64,000 nucleotides of DNA from Bradyrhizobium sp. NP1. Its GTDB lineage: Bacteria > Pseudomonadota > Alphaproteobacteria > Rhizobiales > Xanthobacteraceae. The position numbers and the translations under genes were made by a program. Below are positions 43,919-51,974 of the stretch, piece by piece. The notes under the pieces were generated by a model. The model did no database searches and was not told the origin of the DNA. It worked only from the letters and a program-made list of their open reading frames with translations. The number at the start of each line of letters is the position of its first letter. Position 1 is the stretch's first letter. The stretch is taken from assembly GCF_030378205.1 (NCBI RefSeq), contig NZ_CP127385.1:6550001-6614000 (forward strand). Direction: 5' to 3'.

Positions 43919-44818
43919 GTGGTCAAGATCAGCCCCAACAAGAACAGCCTTGGCGCGGAAATCACCGACGTCGATCTTGCACATCGCCTGAGCGATCGCG
44001 ATTTCGCTGTCGTCCTCCATGCGCTGGCGCGGCATGGCGTGATCTGGTTTCCGCGGCAGAAGCTCGGCGCCGCCGAGCTCAAGGCCTTCAGCGCCCGCTT
44101 CGGTTCGCTGGAGATCAACGTCGCCAACAACTACCAGGAGCCGGGTCATCCCGAGGTGATGATCCTCTCCAACATCAAGGTCGACGGCAAGCCGATCGGC
44201 CTGGCAGACGCCGGCCAGGACTGGCACACCGACATGTCCTACAGCAGGGACATCGCGTTCGCGAACGTGCTCTATGCCATCCAGGTGCCGCGCCGGAACG
44301 GAGAGCCGCTCGGCAACACCGAGTTCGCAGACATGTACGCGGCCTATGACGGCCTGCCTGAAGACGTCCGCGCGCGACTTCAAGGTGCGACCGCACTGCA
44401 CGACTTCAACAAGTTCTGGGAAGAGATGCGGCGCCGTCCCGGCAGCACGCGCCCGCCGCTGACCGAGGAGCAGCGCCGTCAGAAGCCGCCGGTTTCCCAT
44501 CCGGTCTTCCTGAAGCACCCGATCAGCGGCCGCACGGCGCTTTATGCCAATCCCGGATACACGATCAGGATCAATGGCTGGAGCGAGCGCGAAAGCGAGG
44601 AGATGCTGAGGTTCCTGTTCGAGCATCAGCTCGATACGCGATTCCGCTACGTACATCGCTGGAGCGAAGGCGACGTCCTGATGTGGGACAACATCGCAAC
44701 GCTCCACAATGCCAAGCCGGACTACACCGCCGACGAGCACCGGCTGATCAAGCGCTGCCAGGTCATGGCTGACCGGATTTTCGACGGGTCATTCAGCCAT
44801 CTGGCCGCGGGCGCCTGA
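43919..44818 (+). CDS. TauD/TfdA family 2-oxoglutarate-dependent dioxygenase
   Basis: 299 residues from GTG 43919 (GGGAGA upstream); the frame is open further up but unlike the family. Iron-binding HxD is WHTDMSY, the distal His is in DNIATLHNA, and a C-terminal Arg for 2-oxoglutarate is in HRLIKRCQVM. N-terminal LGAEITDVDLAHRLSDRDFAVVLHALARHGVIWFP is typical. Members hydroxylate taurine, sulfonates, phenoxyacetates or other acids, splitting off a small fragment. Probably controlled by the LysR gene directly upstream. Substrate unknown. Confidence 0.92.
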   Translation: MVKISPNKNSLGAEITDVDLAHRLSDRDFAVVLHALARHGVIWFPRQKLGAAELKAFSARFGSLEINVANNYQEPGHPEVMILSNIKVDGKPIGLADAGQDWHTDMSYSRDIAFANVLYAIQVPRRNGEPLGNTEFADMYAAYDGLPEDVRARLQGATALHDFNKFWEEMRRRPGSTRPPLTEEQRRQKPPVSHPVFLKHPISGRTALYANPGYTIRINGWSERESEEMLRFLFEHQLDTRFRYVHRWSEGDVLMWDNIATLHNAKPDYTADEHRLIKRCQVMADRIFDGSFSHLAAGA

Positions 44819-44864
44819 AGGATGAACCGCAGCCAGGCGGAGGATTTTCCGCCGTCGAGAAGAC

Positions 44865-44897
44865 CGCCTTCGCCGAAGCTCGAAGCAGGCGAAGGCG
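44865..44897. terminator. Bidirectional hairpin terminator
   Basis: CGCCTTCGCC and GGCGAAGGCG, perfect 10-bp stem with a 13-nt loop, in the 92-bp gap between the convergent dioxygenase and DUF3830 genes. A smaller stem (GGCGGA...TCCGCC) lies at 44836-44853. Confidence 0.65.
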
Positions 44898-44910
44898 CGT
44901 CCCACGGCCT

Positions 44911-45348
44911 TCACTCGGCAACGATGCTGATCGTGCAATCCTCACCGCCCTCGCGCCAGGTCCGCAATCCGACCTCTTCGAGGAAGGCCCACTCGCTCTG
45001 ATCCACCCGCGCGAAAAGGTTGACGCGCGATTCCCCGCGCCAGTCACGCACGGTTTCGGTGCCGTAGAACCAGCCGATCGCCTCGAAGCCGGTCACATCG
45101 CGATCCGACCATTCGCAGGCATAGATGATGTCGCCGAGTGCTGCGTTGAGGATCTGGTTTTCCCGCGGCGGCTTGTTCGGAAGATCGAGCTTGGTATGGG
45201 TCTCGCGGCCGGTCCAGCGCGCATTGTACGCCTTGACGGTGACCGGCAGATGCGCGCGGATGGCTTCCCAGGTCTTGGGCGCCTTGTCCGCCATCACGTT
45301 GGCTGTGAACTGTCCGCCGCGGGCGAAGCTGAATTTGAGCTTTGGCAT
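44911..45348 (-). CDS. DUF3830 family protein (cyclophilin-like fold)
   Basis: 145 residues. Resembles DUF3830 proteins, which share a cyclophilin-like beta-barrel: FARGGQFTANVMADKAPKTWEAIRAHLPVTVKAYNARWTGRETHTKL, then ENQILNAALGDIIYA and GWFYGTETVRDWRGE. No enzymatic residues are recognised. It is 27 bp after livF in the liv operon, last gene, so it may act on the imported compound. Members are often next to transporter and amidohydrolase genes; the function is not established. Confidence 0.8.
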   Translation of the reverse strand: MPKLKFSFARGGQFTANVMADKAPKTWEAIRAHLPVTVKAYNARWTGRETHTKLDLPNKPPRENQILNAALGDIIYACEWSDRDVTGFEAIGWFYGTETVRDWRGESRVNLFARVDQSEWAFLEEVGLRTWREGGEDCTISIVAE

Positions 45349-45375
45349 GGTCTTTCCTCGTGGTGATTTATCGGG

Positions 45376-46125
45376 CTATCGATGGTGCGCCGGGGCCGGT
45401 TCTGGGGAGGACCTGGCGCGGCCAAAGAAGATTTCCTCGAGCGCTGCGCTGCCCAGAAGCTCGGTGCTAGGTCCGGAGAGGGCCACCTGCCCGGCCTTCA
45501 GCACATAGGCGCGATGGCTGAAGGCGAGCGCCTGGCGGACATTCTGCTCGATGATGAGGATAGCGAGACCTTCGCGGTTGAGCTGCAGCAGCGCCCTGGT
45601 GACTTCATCGCGGAAGCGCGGCGACAGGCCGATGAACGGCTCGTCCACCAGAAGCAGTCTCGGATCGCCCATCAGCCCGCGTCCGATCGCGCACATCTGC
45701 TGCTCGCCGCCGGACATCGAATTGGCGACCTGCCGCTCGCGCTCCTTCAGGCGCGGGAAAAGTTCATACACCCGCTCGAAGCGTCGCTTGAGCATCTGCG
45801 GATCCGGCTTCGGGCCGGCCCCCAGCAGCAGATTCTCAAGAACGGTCATGTAGGGAAACAGGCGGTGCCGCTCGAGCACATGGCTGACGCCGAGCCGGCT
45901 GATCCTGTGCGCCGGCAACGCATGCAGCGCATGGCCGTCGAACCATATTTCGCCGGACACCAGCCTGTTCAGCCGGGAAACCGCATTCATCAAGGTGCTC
46001 TTGCCCGATCCGTTGGGTCCAAGCAGGCAGACGATCTCGCCGGGCTCGACGCGGATCGAGGCATTCCACAGCACCTGCACGTCGCCGAGCGCGACGCCGA
46101 TCTCCCGCGTCTCAAGCAGCGACAT
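45376..46125 (-). CDS. livF: Branched-chain amino acid-type ABC transporter ATP-binding protein
   Basis: 249 residues. Walker A GPNGSGKST, Q-loop-type SHVLERHRLFPYMTVLENLLLGA, signature MSGGEQQM, Walker B LLLVDEPFIGLSP, the LivF version. The 5' end overlaps livG by 14 bp. One of two ATPases for the importer encoded at 46840-48718. The liv family imports branched-chain amino acids but also amides, urea and aromatic acids. Confidence 0.94.
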   Translation of the reverse strand: MSLLETREIGVALGDVQVLWNASIRVEPGEIVCLLGPNGSGKSTLMNAVSRLNRLVSGEIWFDGHALHALPAHRISRLGVSHVLERHRLFPYMTVLENLLLGAGPKPDPQMLKRRFERVYELFPRLKERERQVANSMSGGEQQMCAIGRGLMGDPRLLLVDEPFIGLSPRFRDEVTRALLQLNREGLAILIIEQNVRQALAFSHRAYVLKAGQVALSGPSTELLGSAALEEIFFGRARSSPEPAPAHHR

Positions 46126-46840
46126 CGTCGTCCCCCAGATAGGCGCGTATCAGCCGCTCGTCGCGCATCACTTCCTGCGCCGGCCCGTCGGCGATCTTGC
46201 GCCCCAGCGTCATGGCAATGAGACGGTCGGCGATGCCGGTCAGCGCCTCGAGATTGTGCTCGATCACCACCAGCGTGGTGCCCTGGTCGCGAATCTGGCG
46301 AAGCATGTCCAGCACCTCCGCGATGCTGCCCGGATCGACGCCGCCGAGCGGCTCGTCGAGCAGCAGCACCTGCGGCCGCGTCGTCAAGGCGCGCGCGATA
46401 TCGAGCCGCTTGCGCTGACCCGTGCTCGCCCCCGACGACGGCCGGTCCAGGCAATGCGAAAGACCGACCCGCGCGATCGCCTGCTCGGCCTCGACGCGCG
46501 CCGCCCTCACATCATTGGTCCGGGTCAGCGCCGCGATGGTGGCGTTTTCGACGAAGCTCATGCTCGAGAATGGACGCGGCGTCTGAAAGGTGCGAACGAG
46601 CCCCAGGCGGGCGATCTCGTGCGATGACCGTGTTCCCAGCGACTTGCCGCTCAGCAGCACGTCTCCGGTGTTGCGTGGGACGTCGCCGCAGATCACGCCG
46701 AACAGCGTCGATTTTCCGGCGCCGTTCGGGCCGACGATGCCGAGGATCTCGTTCCTGCGCACCGCAAAGGACACCTCGCTCAGCGCATTGAGGCCGCCGA
46801 AGCGCACCGACACGTCGCGAACCTCGAGGACCGCTTCCAT
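46112..46840 (-). CDS. livG: Branched-chain amino acid-type ABC transporter ATP-binding protein
   Basis: 242 residues from ATG 46840. Walker A GPNGAGKST, Q-loop FQTPRPFSSMSFVENA, and Walker B VLLLDEPLGGVDP. The signature position reads GASTGQRKRLDIARALT, lacking the usual LSxGxxQ form at its first residues. Starts 1 bp after the livM stop. Second ATPase of the importer. Confidence 0.93.
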   Translation of the reverse strand: MEAVLEVRDVSVRFGGLNALSEVSFAVRRNEILGIVGPNGAGKSTLFGVICGDVPRNTGDVLLSGKSLGTRSSHEIARLGLVRTFQTPRPFSSMSFVENATIAALTRTNDVRAARVEAEQAIARVGLSHCLDRPSSGASTGQRKRLDIARALTTRPQVLLLDEPLGGVDPGSIAEVLDMLRQIRDQGTTLVVIEHNLEALTGIADRLIAMTLGRKIADGPAQEVMRDERLIRAYLGDDDVAA

Positions 46841-46841
46841 C

Positions 46842-47855
46842 TCAGGCCTTTCGATTGCGCGCGTAGACACGACGCACAAGGCTCATGATGCCACCGGGAC
46901 AATAGGCCGCGACCAGCATGATCAGCGCGCCATAGATCAGCAGATCCAGGTTGCGACCACCGCCCGAAAAATAGATCCGCGAATATTCCGAGATGGTCAC
47001 GAGCACCACGCTGCCGATGATCGGGCCGGCCACGGTGCCGATGCCGCCAAAGATCGCAATCAGCGCGATGACGACGGAGATCGACGGAGACAGGACGCTC
47101 GGCGGATCGATCAGCAGCACATATTGCGCATAAAACGTGCCGCAGAATCCGAGGATGCCGGCGCTGATCACCATCGCGATCAACTTGAAGCGCAGCGGCG
47201 AAAAGCCGAGGCTGCGCGCGGCGTCCTCGTCGTCACGGATCGCCTTCAGGACATGCCCGATCTTGGAGCGCTCCATCCAGACTACGAACAATGTCACCGA
47301 CGTCAGCATCGCGAGCGCGATATAGTAGTAAGGCACCTTGTTGCGGTGGAATTCGAAATTGAGCCAGCCGGCCGGGCGGATCGGCAGCTCGAGCCCGATC
47401 GCCGCGCCGACAAAGGACCACTCGGAAAACAGCAGATGAACGGATTCGGCCACGATCAGCGTCGCGATCACGAAGTAATGGCTCCGGAGCCGGAAGCACG
47501 GCAGGCCGATCAGCCAACCGGCCGCGCCCGATACGAGAACGGCGAGCACGGCGCCCAGCCAGGGATTGAGCCCGAACGTCACCGCGGCGACGGTCGAGGT
47601 ATAGGCGCCAAGCCCGAAGAACAGGCCGTGGCCGAGGGATGTCTGGCCGGCATAGCCGCCGAGGATATTCCAGGCCTGCCCCATCGTCGCGTAGAGGAAG
47701 ATGATGGTCAGCAGCCGCAACTCGAACGGACGGCCACCGAGCGCAAGCGGGAGCAGCAACAAGATCGCAGCCAGGACGGCGAAGGCGACAGCGTGGCCCA
47801 TCGAGGATGTGGGACGCAGGCCGGCAACGGGGATCGCTCGCGACGTCTGGTTCAT
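46842..47855 (-). CDS. livM: Branched-chain amino acid-type ABC transporter permease
   Basis: 337 residues from ATG 47855, overlapping the livH stop as ATGA. About nine membrane helices; LivM features such as WNILGGYAGQTSLGHGLFFGLGAYT, RSKIGHVLKAIRDDEDAARSLGFSPLRFKLIAM, and GGIGTVAGPIIGSVVL. The longer open frame upstream lies in livH and is not coding. Confidence 0.94.
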   Translation of the reverse strand: MNQTSRAIPVAGLRPTSSMGHAVAFAVLAAILLLLPLALGGRPFELRLLTIIFLYATMGQAWNILGGYAGQTSLGHGLFFGLGAYTSTVAAVTFGLNPWLGAVLAVLVSGAAGWLIGLPCFRLRSHYFVIATLIVAESVHLLFSEWSFVGAAIGLELPIRPAGWLNFEFHRNKVPYYYIALAMLTSVTLFVVWMERSKIGHVLKAIRDDEDAARSLGFSPLRFKLIAMVISAGILGFCGTFYAQYVLLIDPPSVLSPSISVVIALIAIFGGIGTVAGPIIGSVVLVTISEYSRIYFSGGGRNLDLLIYGALIMLVAAYCPGGIMSLVRRVYARNRKA

Positions 47856-48718
47856 AGCCGGCCCAGCAATCCTCGTGGCCGCAGCAGCACCACGGCGAGA
47901 TACAGCACATAGACAGGGACGAATTTCAGGGTGGATGCGACGAACAGCCCCGATATCACCTGCAGCACGCCGATGATGACGCCGGCGACCAGCGCGCCGC
48001 TCATCGAGCCGAAGCCGCCCAGCGCCACCGTCACATAGGCAATGAGCACGAAGACTGCGCCCACGCGCGGGAACACGTAGTAGAAGTTGGCAAGCAGCGA
48101 GCCCGCGACACCGACGCAGGCCGACGCCAACCCCCAGGAGAGCGCATTGATCCGGTCGGCGTCGATGCCCATCGTGAGTGCCGCTACCCGGTCCTGCGAC
48201 ACCGCGCGAAGCGCGCGACCGAGCTCGGTCCTGAACACCAGCGCATAGAGACCTGCGGTACAGATCAGGGCGCCGGCGGCGGCCGCGATCTGCGGCATCG
48301 GCAGCGTGATGCCGCCGACCCGCCATGAGCCGCTCAACAGGCTGTGGTCGATCGAAAAATAGTCGGCACCGAACAGGAATTGCGCGGCAGCCTGCATGAA
48401 TACCATCAGGCCGAAGGTCGCGAAGATCTCGGCATGGGTCGCGCCGCCGATCACCTTGCGCATCAGCAGGTAGTAGACGGCCACGCCAAAGCCGAACATG
48501 GCGAGCGCAACGAATGGCAGACTGACCAGCGGATCGAGGCCGCCCAGCGCGAACGCAAAATAGGTCGCGTACATGCTGAGCATGAGGAATTCGCCGTGGG
48601 CGAAGTTCACGACACCCATCACGCCGTAGATCAGGGCGAGACCGATCGCGATCAGCGCGAAGATGAATCCCATGCCGAGGCCGCTCACCAGAAGCTGGAT
48701 CAGCAGTTCAACGGTCAT
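47852..48718 (-). CDS. livH: Branched-chain amino acid-type ABC transporter permease
   Basis: 288 residues, about eight helices. LivH features: ALIAIGLALIYGVMGVVNFAHGEFLMLSMY, then TELGRALRAVSQDRVAALTMGIDADRINALSWGLA, and ALGGFGSMSGALVAGVIIG. It follows the binding-protein gene by 38 bp and overlaps livM. Confidence 0.94.
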   Translation of the reverse strand: MTVELLIQLLVSGLGMGFIFALIAIGLALIYGVMGVVNFAHGEFLMLSMYATYFAFALGGLDPLVSLPFVALAMFGFGVAVYYLLMRKVIGGATHAEIFATFGLMVFMQAAAQFLFGADYFSIDHSLLSGSWRVGGITLPMPQIAAAAGALICTAGLYALVFRTELGRALRAVSQDRVAALTMGIDADRINALSWGLASACVGVAGSLLANFYYVFPRVGAVFVLIAYVTVALGGFGSMSGALVAGVIIGVLQVISGLFVASTLKFVPVYVLYLAVVLLRPRGLLGRL

Positions 48719-48756
48719 TGGCTATCTTGATTCCTGCAAAAGGGCGTAGCGCCGCG

Positions 48757-50058
48757 TCACTCGGAAGCCGGCTTCGGCCACACCAGCTTCGCCTGTGCGA
48801 TATTGAATGGCCATACCGTCACGGGCTTGCCCTGAAGCGTCTGGACAAAGATGCCGCGCGCCTTGGTGTTCTGCCCCTTGGCGTCGAACTTGACGCCGTC
48901 CCAGGGCATGATCAGGCTGGACGGCGGCAGATCAGTCGCCTGCAGCGCTTTCTGGATGGCCGCCGGTTCGGTCGAGCCGGCGCGGTTGATTGCATCCGCC
49001 AGCGTCATCATCGCAAGGAAGGCGCGCGCCGGCGTGCCGTCCATCGCCTTGTTGTAACGGTCCTGATACAGCTTTCCGACCTCGGCGGTCAGCGGATTCT
49101 TTCCGGCAAGGTCGAGCGCCCAGTGTTCGCGAACCAGGAAATAGTTCGCATCGTCCTTCAGCGCGTTGCGGAACGCGGTGGAGCTGAACGCCGCACCGAT
49201 CGCAAGCACGCCCTGGGGCGCGAAGTTGAACTGTCGGTAGGTCTTTGCGAACAGGATGGCTTCGGCGTCATAGGAAGCATGGACGACGACGTCGGGCTTC
49301 AGCCGGATCAGCCGCTGCACTTCGCTGGTAACGTCGGTCGTGCCTTGCTGATAGCCGATATTCGCCGCCAGCGTGAATTCGGGAAACTCCTTGAAATAGC
49401 CCTCCATCGAGGTGCCGAATTCCTGTCCCCACAGCGTGTTCTCGTGAACGACGGCAATCGTCTTGATCTTCTGCTCGCGCGTCGCGTTCAGATCGCGCAG
49501 GAACAGGAAGAAATCCCTGGCTTGCTCGCGCGACGTCGGCGTCGTCCGGAACAGCCATTTGTAGCCGCGCTCGGTGAGTGGCGTGGCCTCAGCTTCGGCG
49601 ATGAGGAACGGGACCTCGTTCCGCTCGGCGACCTGCGCCACCGTCGCGGCCACGGAGCTGAGAAACGTGCCGATCAGCGCAGCGACCTTCTGCTGGGTGA
49701 TCATCCGTTCGGCTTCAGCGGCGCCCACTTCGGGCGATGCCTGATGGTCGGCAGCCACAAGCTCGATCCTGGCGCCGCCGAGGCCCGGCAATCCGCCGGG
49801 CTTGGCGAACGGCAGATGGCTGTCAGGATACTTGCCGTTGATCACGTCGACGGCGAGCTTGACGGCGTTAAGGGTATCCTCGCCCGATTTCGCGACCGCG
49901 CCGGACAGCGGATAGAGCGCCCCGATGCGGACCACCTGCTCGGCATGTGCCGCGGATGTCCCCAGCACGGCGCCGCCGAGCAACAGGGCGAAGCAGCCTC
50001 CCGCAAAGCCACGCAGCAACGCGCGCCTTGCGCTTCCCCTCTTCCGACGGTGATCCAT
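48757..50058 (-). CDS. Branched-chain amino acid-type ABC substrate-binding protein
   Basis: 433 residues from ATG 50058, preceded by GGAGGAA. Signal peptide at 1-40 (RR near the start, then a long hydrophobic stretch ending SAAHAE). Periplasmic-binding type I fold: VVRIGALYPLSGAVAKSGEDTLNAVKLAVDVIN, VAALIGTFLSSVAATVAQVAERNEVPFLIAEA, and GVLAIGAAFSSTAFRNALK. First gene of the liv operon, with a two-part regulatory element 54-95 bp upstream that also occurs before the TRAP operon. Ligand unknown. Confidence 0.93.
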   Translation of the reverse strand: MDHRRKRGSARRALLRGFAGGCFALLLGGAVLGTSAAHAEQVVRIGALYPLSGAVAKSGEDTLNAVKLAVDVINGKYPDSHLPFAKPGGLPGLGGARIELVAADHQASPEVGAAEAERMITQQKVAALIGTFLSSVAATVAQVAERNEVPFLIAEAEATPLTERGYKWLFRTTPTSREQARDFFLFLRDLNATREQKIKTIAVVHENTLWGQEFGTSMEGYFKEFPEFTLAANIGYQQGTTDVTSEVQRLIRLKPDVVVHASYDAEAILFAKTYRQFNFAPQGVLAIGAAFSSTAFRNALKDDANYFLVREHWALDLAGKNPLTAEVGKLYQDRYNKAMDGTPARAFLAMMTLADAINRAGSTEPAAIQKALQATDLPPSSLIMPWDGVKFDAKGQNTKARGIFVQTLQGKPVTVWPFNIAQAKLVWPKPASE

Positions 50059-50111
50059 CGCATTCCTCCAGGCGTTATTTGCGGGCAGCTTGCGAAGGCA
50101 GCCTCGTTCTC

Positions 50112-50153
50112 ACAAGATCAATCTTTTGTGCGGTGTGTTGCCGGACGGGCAAC
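50112..50153. promoter_or_regulatory. Two-part regulatory element upstream of the first liv operon
   Basis: ACAAGATCAAT at 50112-50122 and GTTGCC-GGACG-GGCAAC at 50137-50153, start to start 25 bp. The same pair at the same distance lies at 56962-57003. It lies between the divergent binding-protein and lysR genes. Confidence 0.75.
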
Positions 50154-50239
50154 GAGCTGGTCGAGGCGTCGGCGGGATTGCAGGGGCGCTTGCGATCTAC
50201 CTCAGCATGCGAACGCGGGGACGGAACGCCGGAAAGTGG

Positions 50240-50287
50240 GTTGCCGTCGAGGGCCGCTTTCTGCAAGAATGTTGCCGTTGAGGCAAC
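50240..50287. promoter_or_regulatory. LysR boxes at the lysR start
   Basis: GTTGCC-GTTGA-GGCAAC at 50271-50287 (perfect 6-bp arms), ending 3 bp before the lysR ATG, and a half site GTTGCC-GTCGA-GG at 50240-50252, 31 bp upstream, three helical turns away. The box overlaps the ribosome-binding region, which fits autorepression. Confidence 0.65.
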
Positions 50288-50290
50288 GCA

Positions 50291-51199
50291 ATGAACATTG
50301 AATCCACGCTGATCCGCTATTTCCGCGAGGTTTATCGGCTCCGCTCCATCCGCCAGGCATCCTCGACCCTCAACGTGGCGCCGTCGGCGGTGAGCAGGCA
50401 AATTCTCCGGCTGGAGCACATGGTGGGCATGCCGCTGTTCGAACGGCTGCCGCGCGGCGTTGCGCCGACCGAAGCGGCCGAAGTCCTCGCCCGCTTCTCG
50501 CGCAACTTCCTTCTGGATGTCGAGCGCGTCCGCGGCGAGATCGATTCCCTGCGCGGCCTCAACCGCGGTCACATCCGCATCATGTCGACGGAAGGGTTGA
50601 TCGCCTATTTGCTCAACCGCTCGATCGCGGCGTTCCGCCGCAAATATCCCGGCGTCACCTACGAGCTGGCGATGGCCGGAACGGGGGCGGTCGCGCGGTG
50701 CCTGTCGGAAGGAACCGCCGACATCGGCCTCGTCTTCCAAGCCGAACCGGACGAGCAGTTGAGCTTCGCGGCACAGATCCGCGATCCCCTCTGCGCCGTG
50801 ATGGCACCCGGTCATCCGCTGGCGGAAGCCGAGATGCTCGAACTCCCCGAAATCCTGCGCCACGCCGTCGGCATTCCGGAAAAGAGCTTCGGCATTCGCC
50901 GCCTGATCGATGCGGCGGTCAGCGCCGAGAAACTGCGGCTGTCTCCCATGCTGGTGAGCAATTCGATCGAAGCGCTGAAGGGCTTTGCACGCTACGGCGG
51001 CGGCGTGACGTTCCTGCCGAGCCTGCCGATCCGGCGCGAACTCGACCGCCGGGTGCTGGTGAGCATCCCGATCGCGGAAAAGACGTTTCAGCGAACCTCC
51101 CATGACATCTGCGTGCTGGCCGATCGGCGCTTGCCGCTCGCGGTCGAAAAATTCGTCGAGCAGGTCAGGATCGAGGCCAACCAGCCGCCCGAGGATTGA
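50291..51199 (+). CDS. LysR family transcriptional regulator
   Basis: 302 residues. Helix-turn-helix STLIRYFREVYRLRSIRQASSTLNVAPSAVSRQILRLEHMVGMPLFER (5-52) and ligand-binding domain (about 90-295) with GHIRIMSTEGLIAYLLNRSIAAFRRKYPGV, FQAEPDEQLSFAAQI. The gene is divergent from the first liv operon and convergent with the TRAP operon (7 bp gap). GTTGCC-N5-GGCAAC boxes in front of itself, of liv and of dctQ make it the likely common regulator of all three. Confidence 0.92.
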   Translation: MNIESTLIRYFREVYRLRSIRQASSTLNVAPSAVSRQILRLEHMVGMPLFERLPRGVAPTEAAEVLARFSRNFLLDVERVRGEIDSLRGLNRGHIRIMSTEGLIAYLLNRSIAAFRRKYPGVTYELAMAGTGAVARCLSEGTADIGLVFQAEPDEQLSFAAQIRDPLCAVMAPGHPLAEAEMLELPEILRHAVGIPEKSFGIRRLIDAAVSAEKLRLSPMLVSNSIEALKGFARYGGGVTFLPSLPIRRELDRRVLVSIPIAEKTFQRTSHDICVLADRRLPLAVEKFVEQVRIEANQPPED

Positions 51200-51206
51200 A
51201 CGCAGG

Positions 51207-51953
51207 TCACTGCATATAGGCGCCGCCATTGATGGCAAGCGTCTGGCCGGTGACGAAGCTGGCCTCGCGCGAAGCGAGGAATACGGCTGCGCCCGAGACC
51301 TCCTCGACATCGCCGAAGCGGCCGAGCGGCGTCATCGCATTGAGCTTGTCGCGCAGCTCCTGCGGCCAGTTGGCGGTCGCATCGGTCTCGATGTCGGCCG
51401 GCGCAAGGCAGTTGACGCGGATGCCGTGCGGCGCGAACCGGCGAGCCAGCGAGCGGGTGAGACCGATCACGGCGGCCTTGGACGAGGCATAGGCGGGGCT
51501 GCCTGCGATCCCGCCATGCTGGCCCGCGATCGAGGACATGTTGATGATGGCGCCGCCGCCATTCCGCCGCATCGAGAGCGCGGCGTCGCGCGCGGCGAAG
51601 AAGACGGCGCGAAGATTGACGTCGTGAACGCGGTCCCATTCCTCCGGTGTCAATTCCCACTCGCTCAAGCGGCTGACGATGCCGGCATTGTTCACCAGCA
51701 CATCGATACGGCCGAAATGCTCGATTACGACATCGACAAGATCGGACGCCGCGCCGTCCCGCGAAAGATCGGCAAGGAAGCCGTGGTGCGGCCCGTCGGC
51801 GCCAAACGACGCGGCCGCTCGCGCGATGCTGCCGCTGCTGGTGCCTGAAAACGCCACGGTCGCCCCTTCCGTCAGGAAAGCCCGCACGATCGCCGCACCG
51901 ATGCCGCGCGTGCCACCCGTGACCAGCGCGATCTTGCCCTCAAGCCGCTTCAT
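51207..51953 (-). CDS. Short-chain dehydrogenase/reductase (SDR)
   Basis: 248 residues, Rossmann fold. Cofactor motif TGGTRGIG at 12-19, NNAG near 88-91, catalytic Ser-Tyr-Lys as SSIAGQHGGIAGSPAYASSK, and a C-terminal FVTGQTLAINGGAYMQ. FSGTSSG in place of an acidic residue after the second strand suggests NADP(H) preference. Last gene of the TRAP operon, 21 bp after the RidA fusion; GGAGAC precedes the ATG. Reduces or oxidises a carbonyl or alcohol intermediate. Confidence 0.93.
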   Translation of the reverse strand: MKRLEGKIALVTGGTRGIGAAIVRAFLTEGATVAFSGTSSGSIARAAASFGADGPHHGFLADLSRDGAASDLVDVVIEHFGRIDVLVNNAGIVSRLSEWELTPEEWDRVHDVNLRAVFFAARDAALSMRRNGGGAIINMSSIAGQHGGIAGSPAYASSKAAVIGLTRSLARRFAPHGIRVNCLAPADIETDATANWPQELRDKLNAMTPLGRFGDVEEVSGAAVFLASREASFVTGQTLAINGGAYMQ

Positions 51954-51974
51954 GAAGTTTGTCTCCGGAATTTT

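Noticed and set aside
48718..50301. 527-codon open frame on the plus strand
   Set aside because: Antisense to the liv receptor gene and overlapping the divergent promoter; no recognisable domain.
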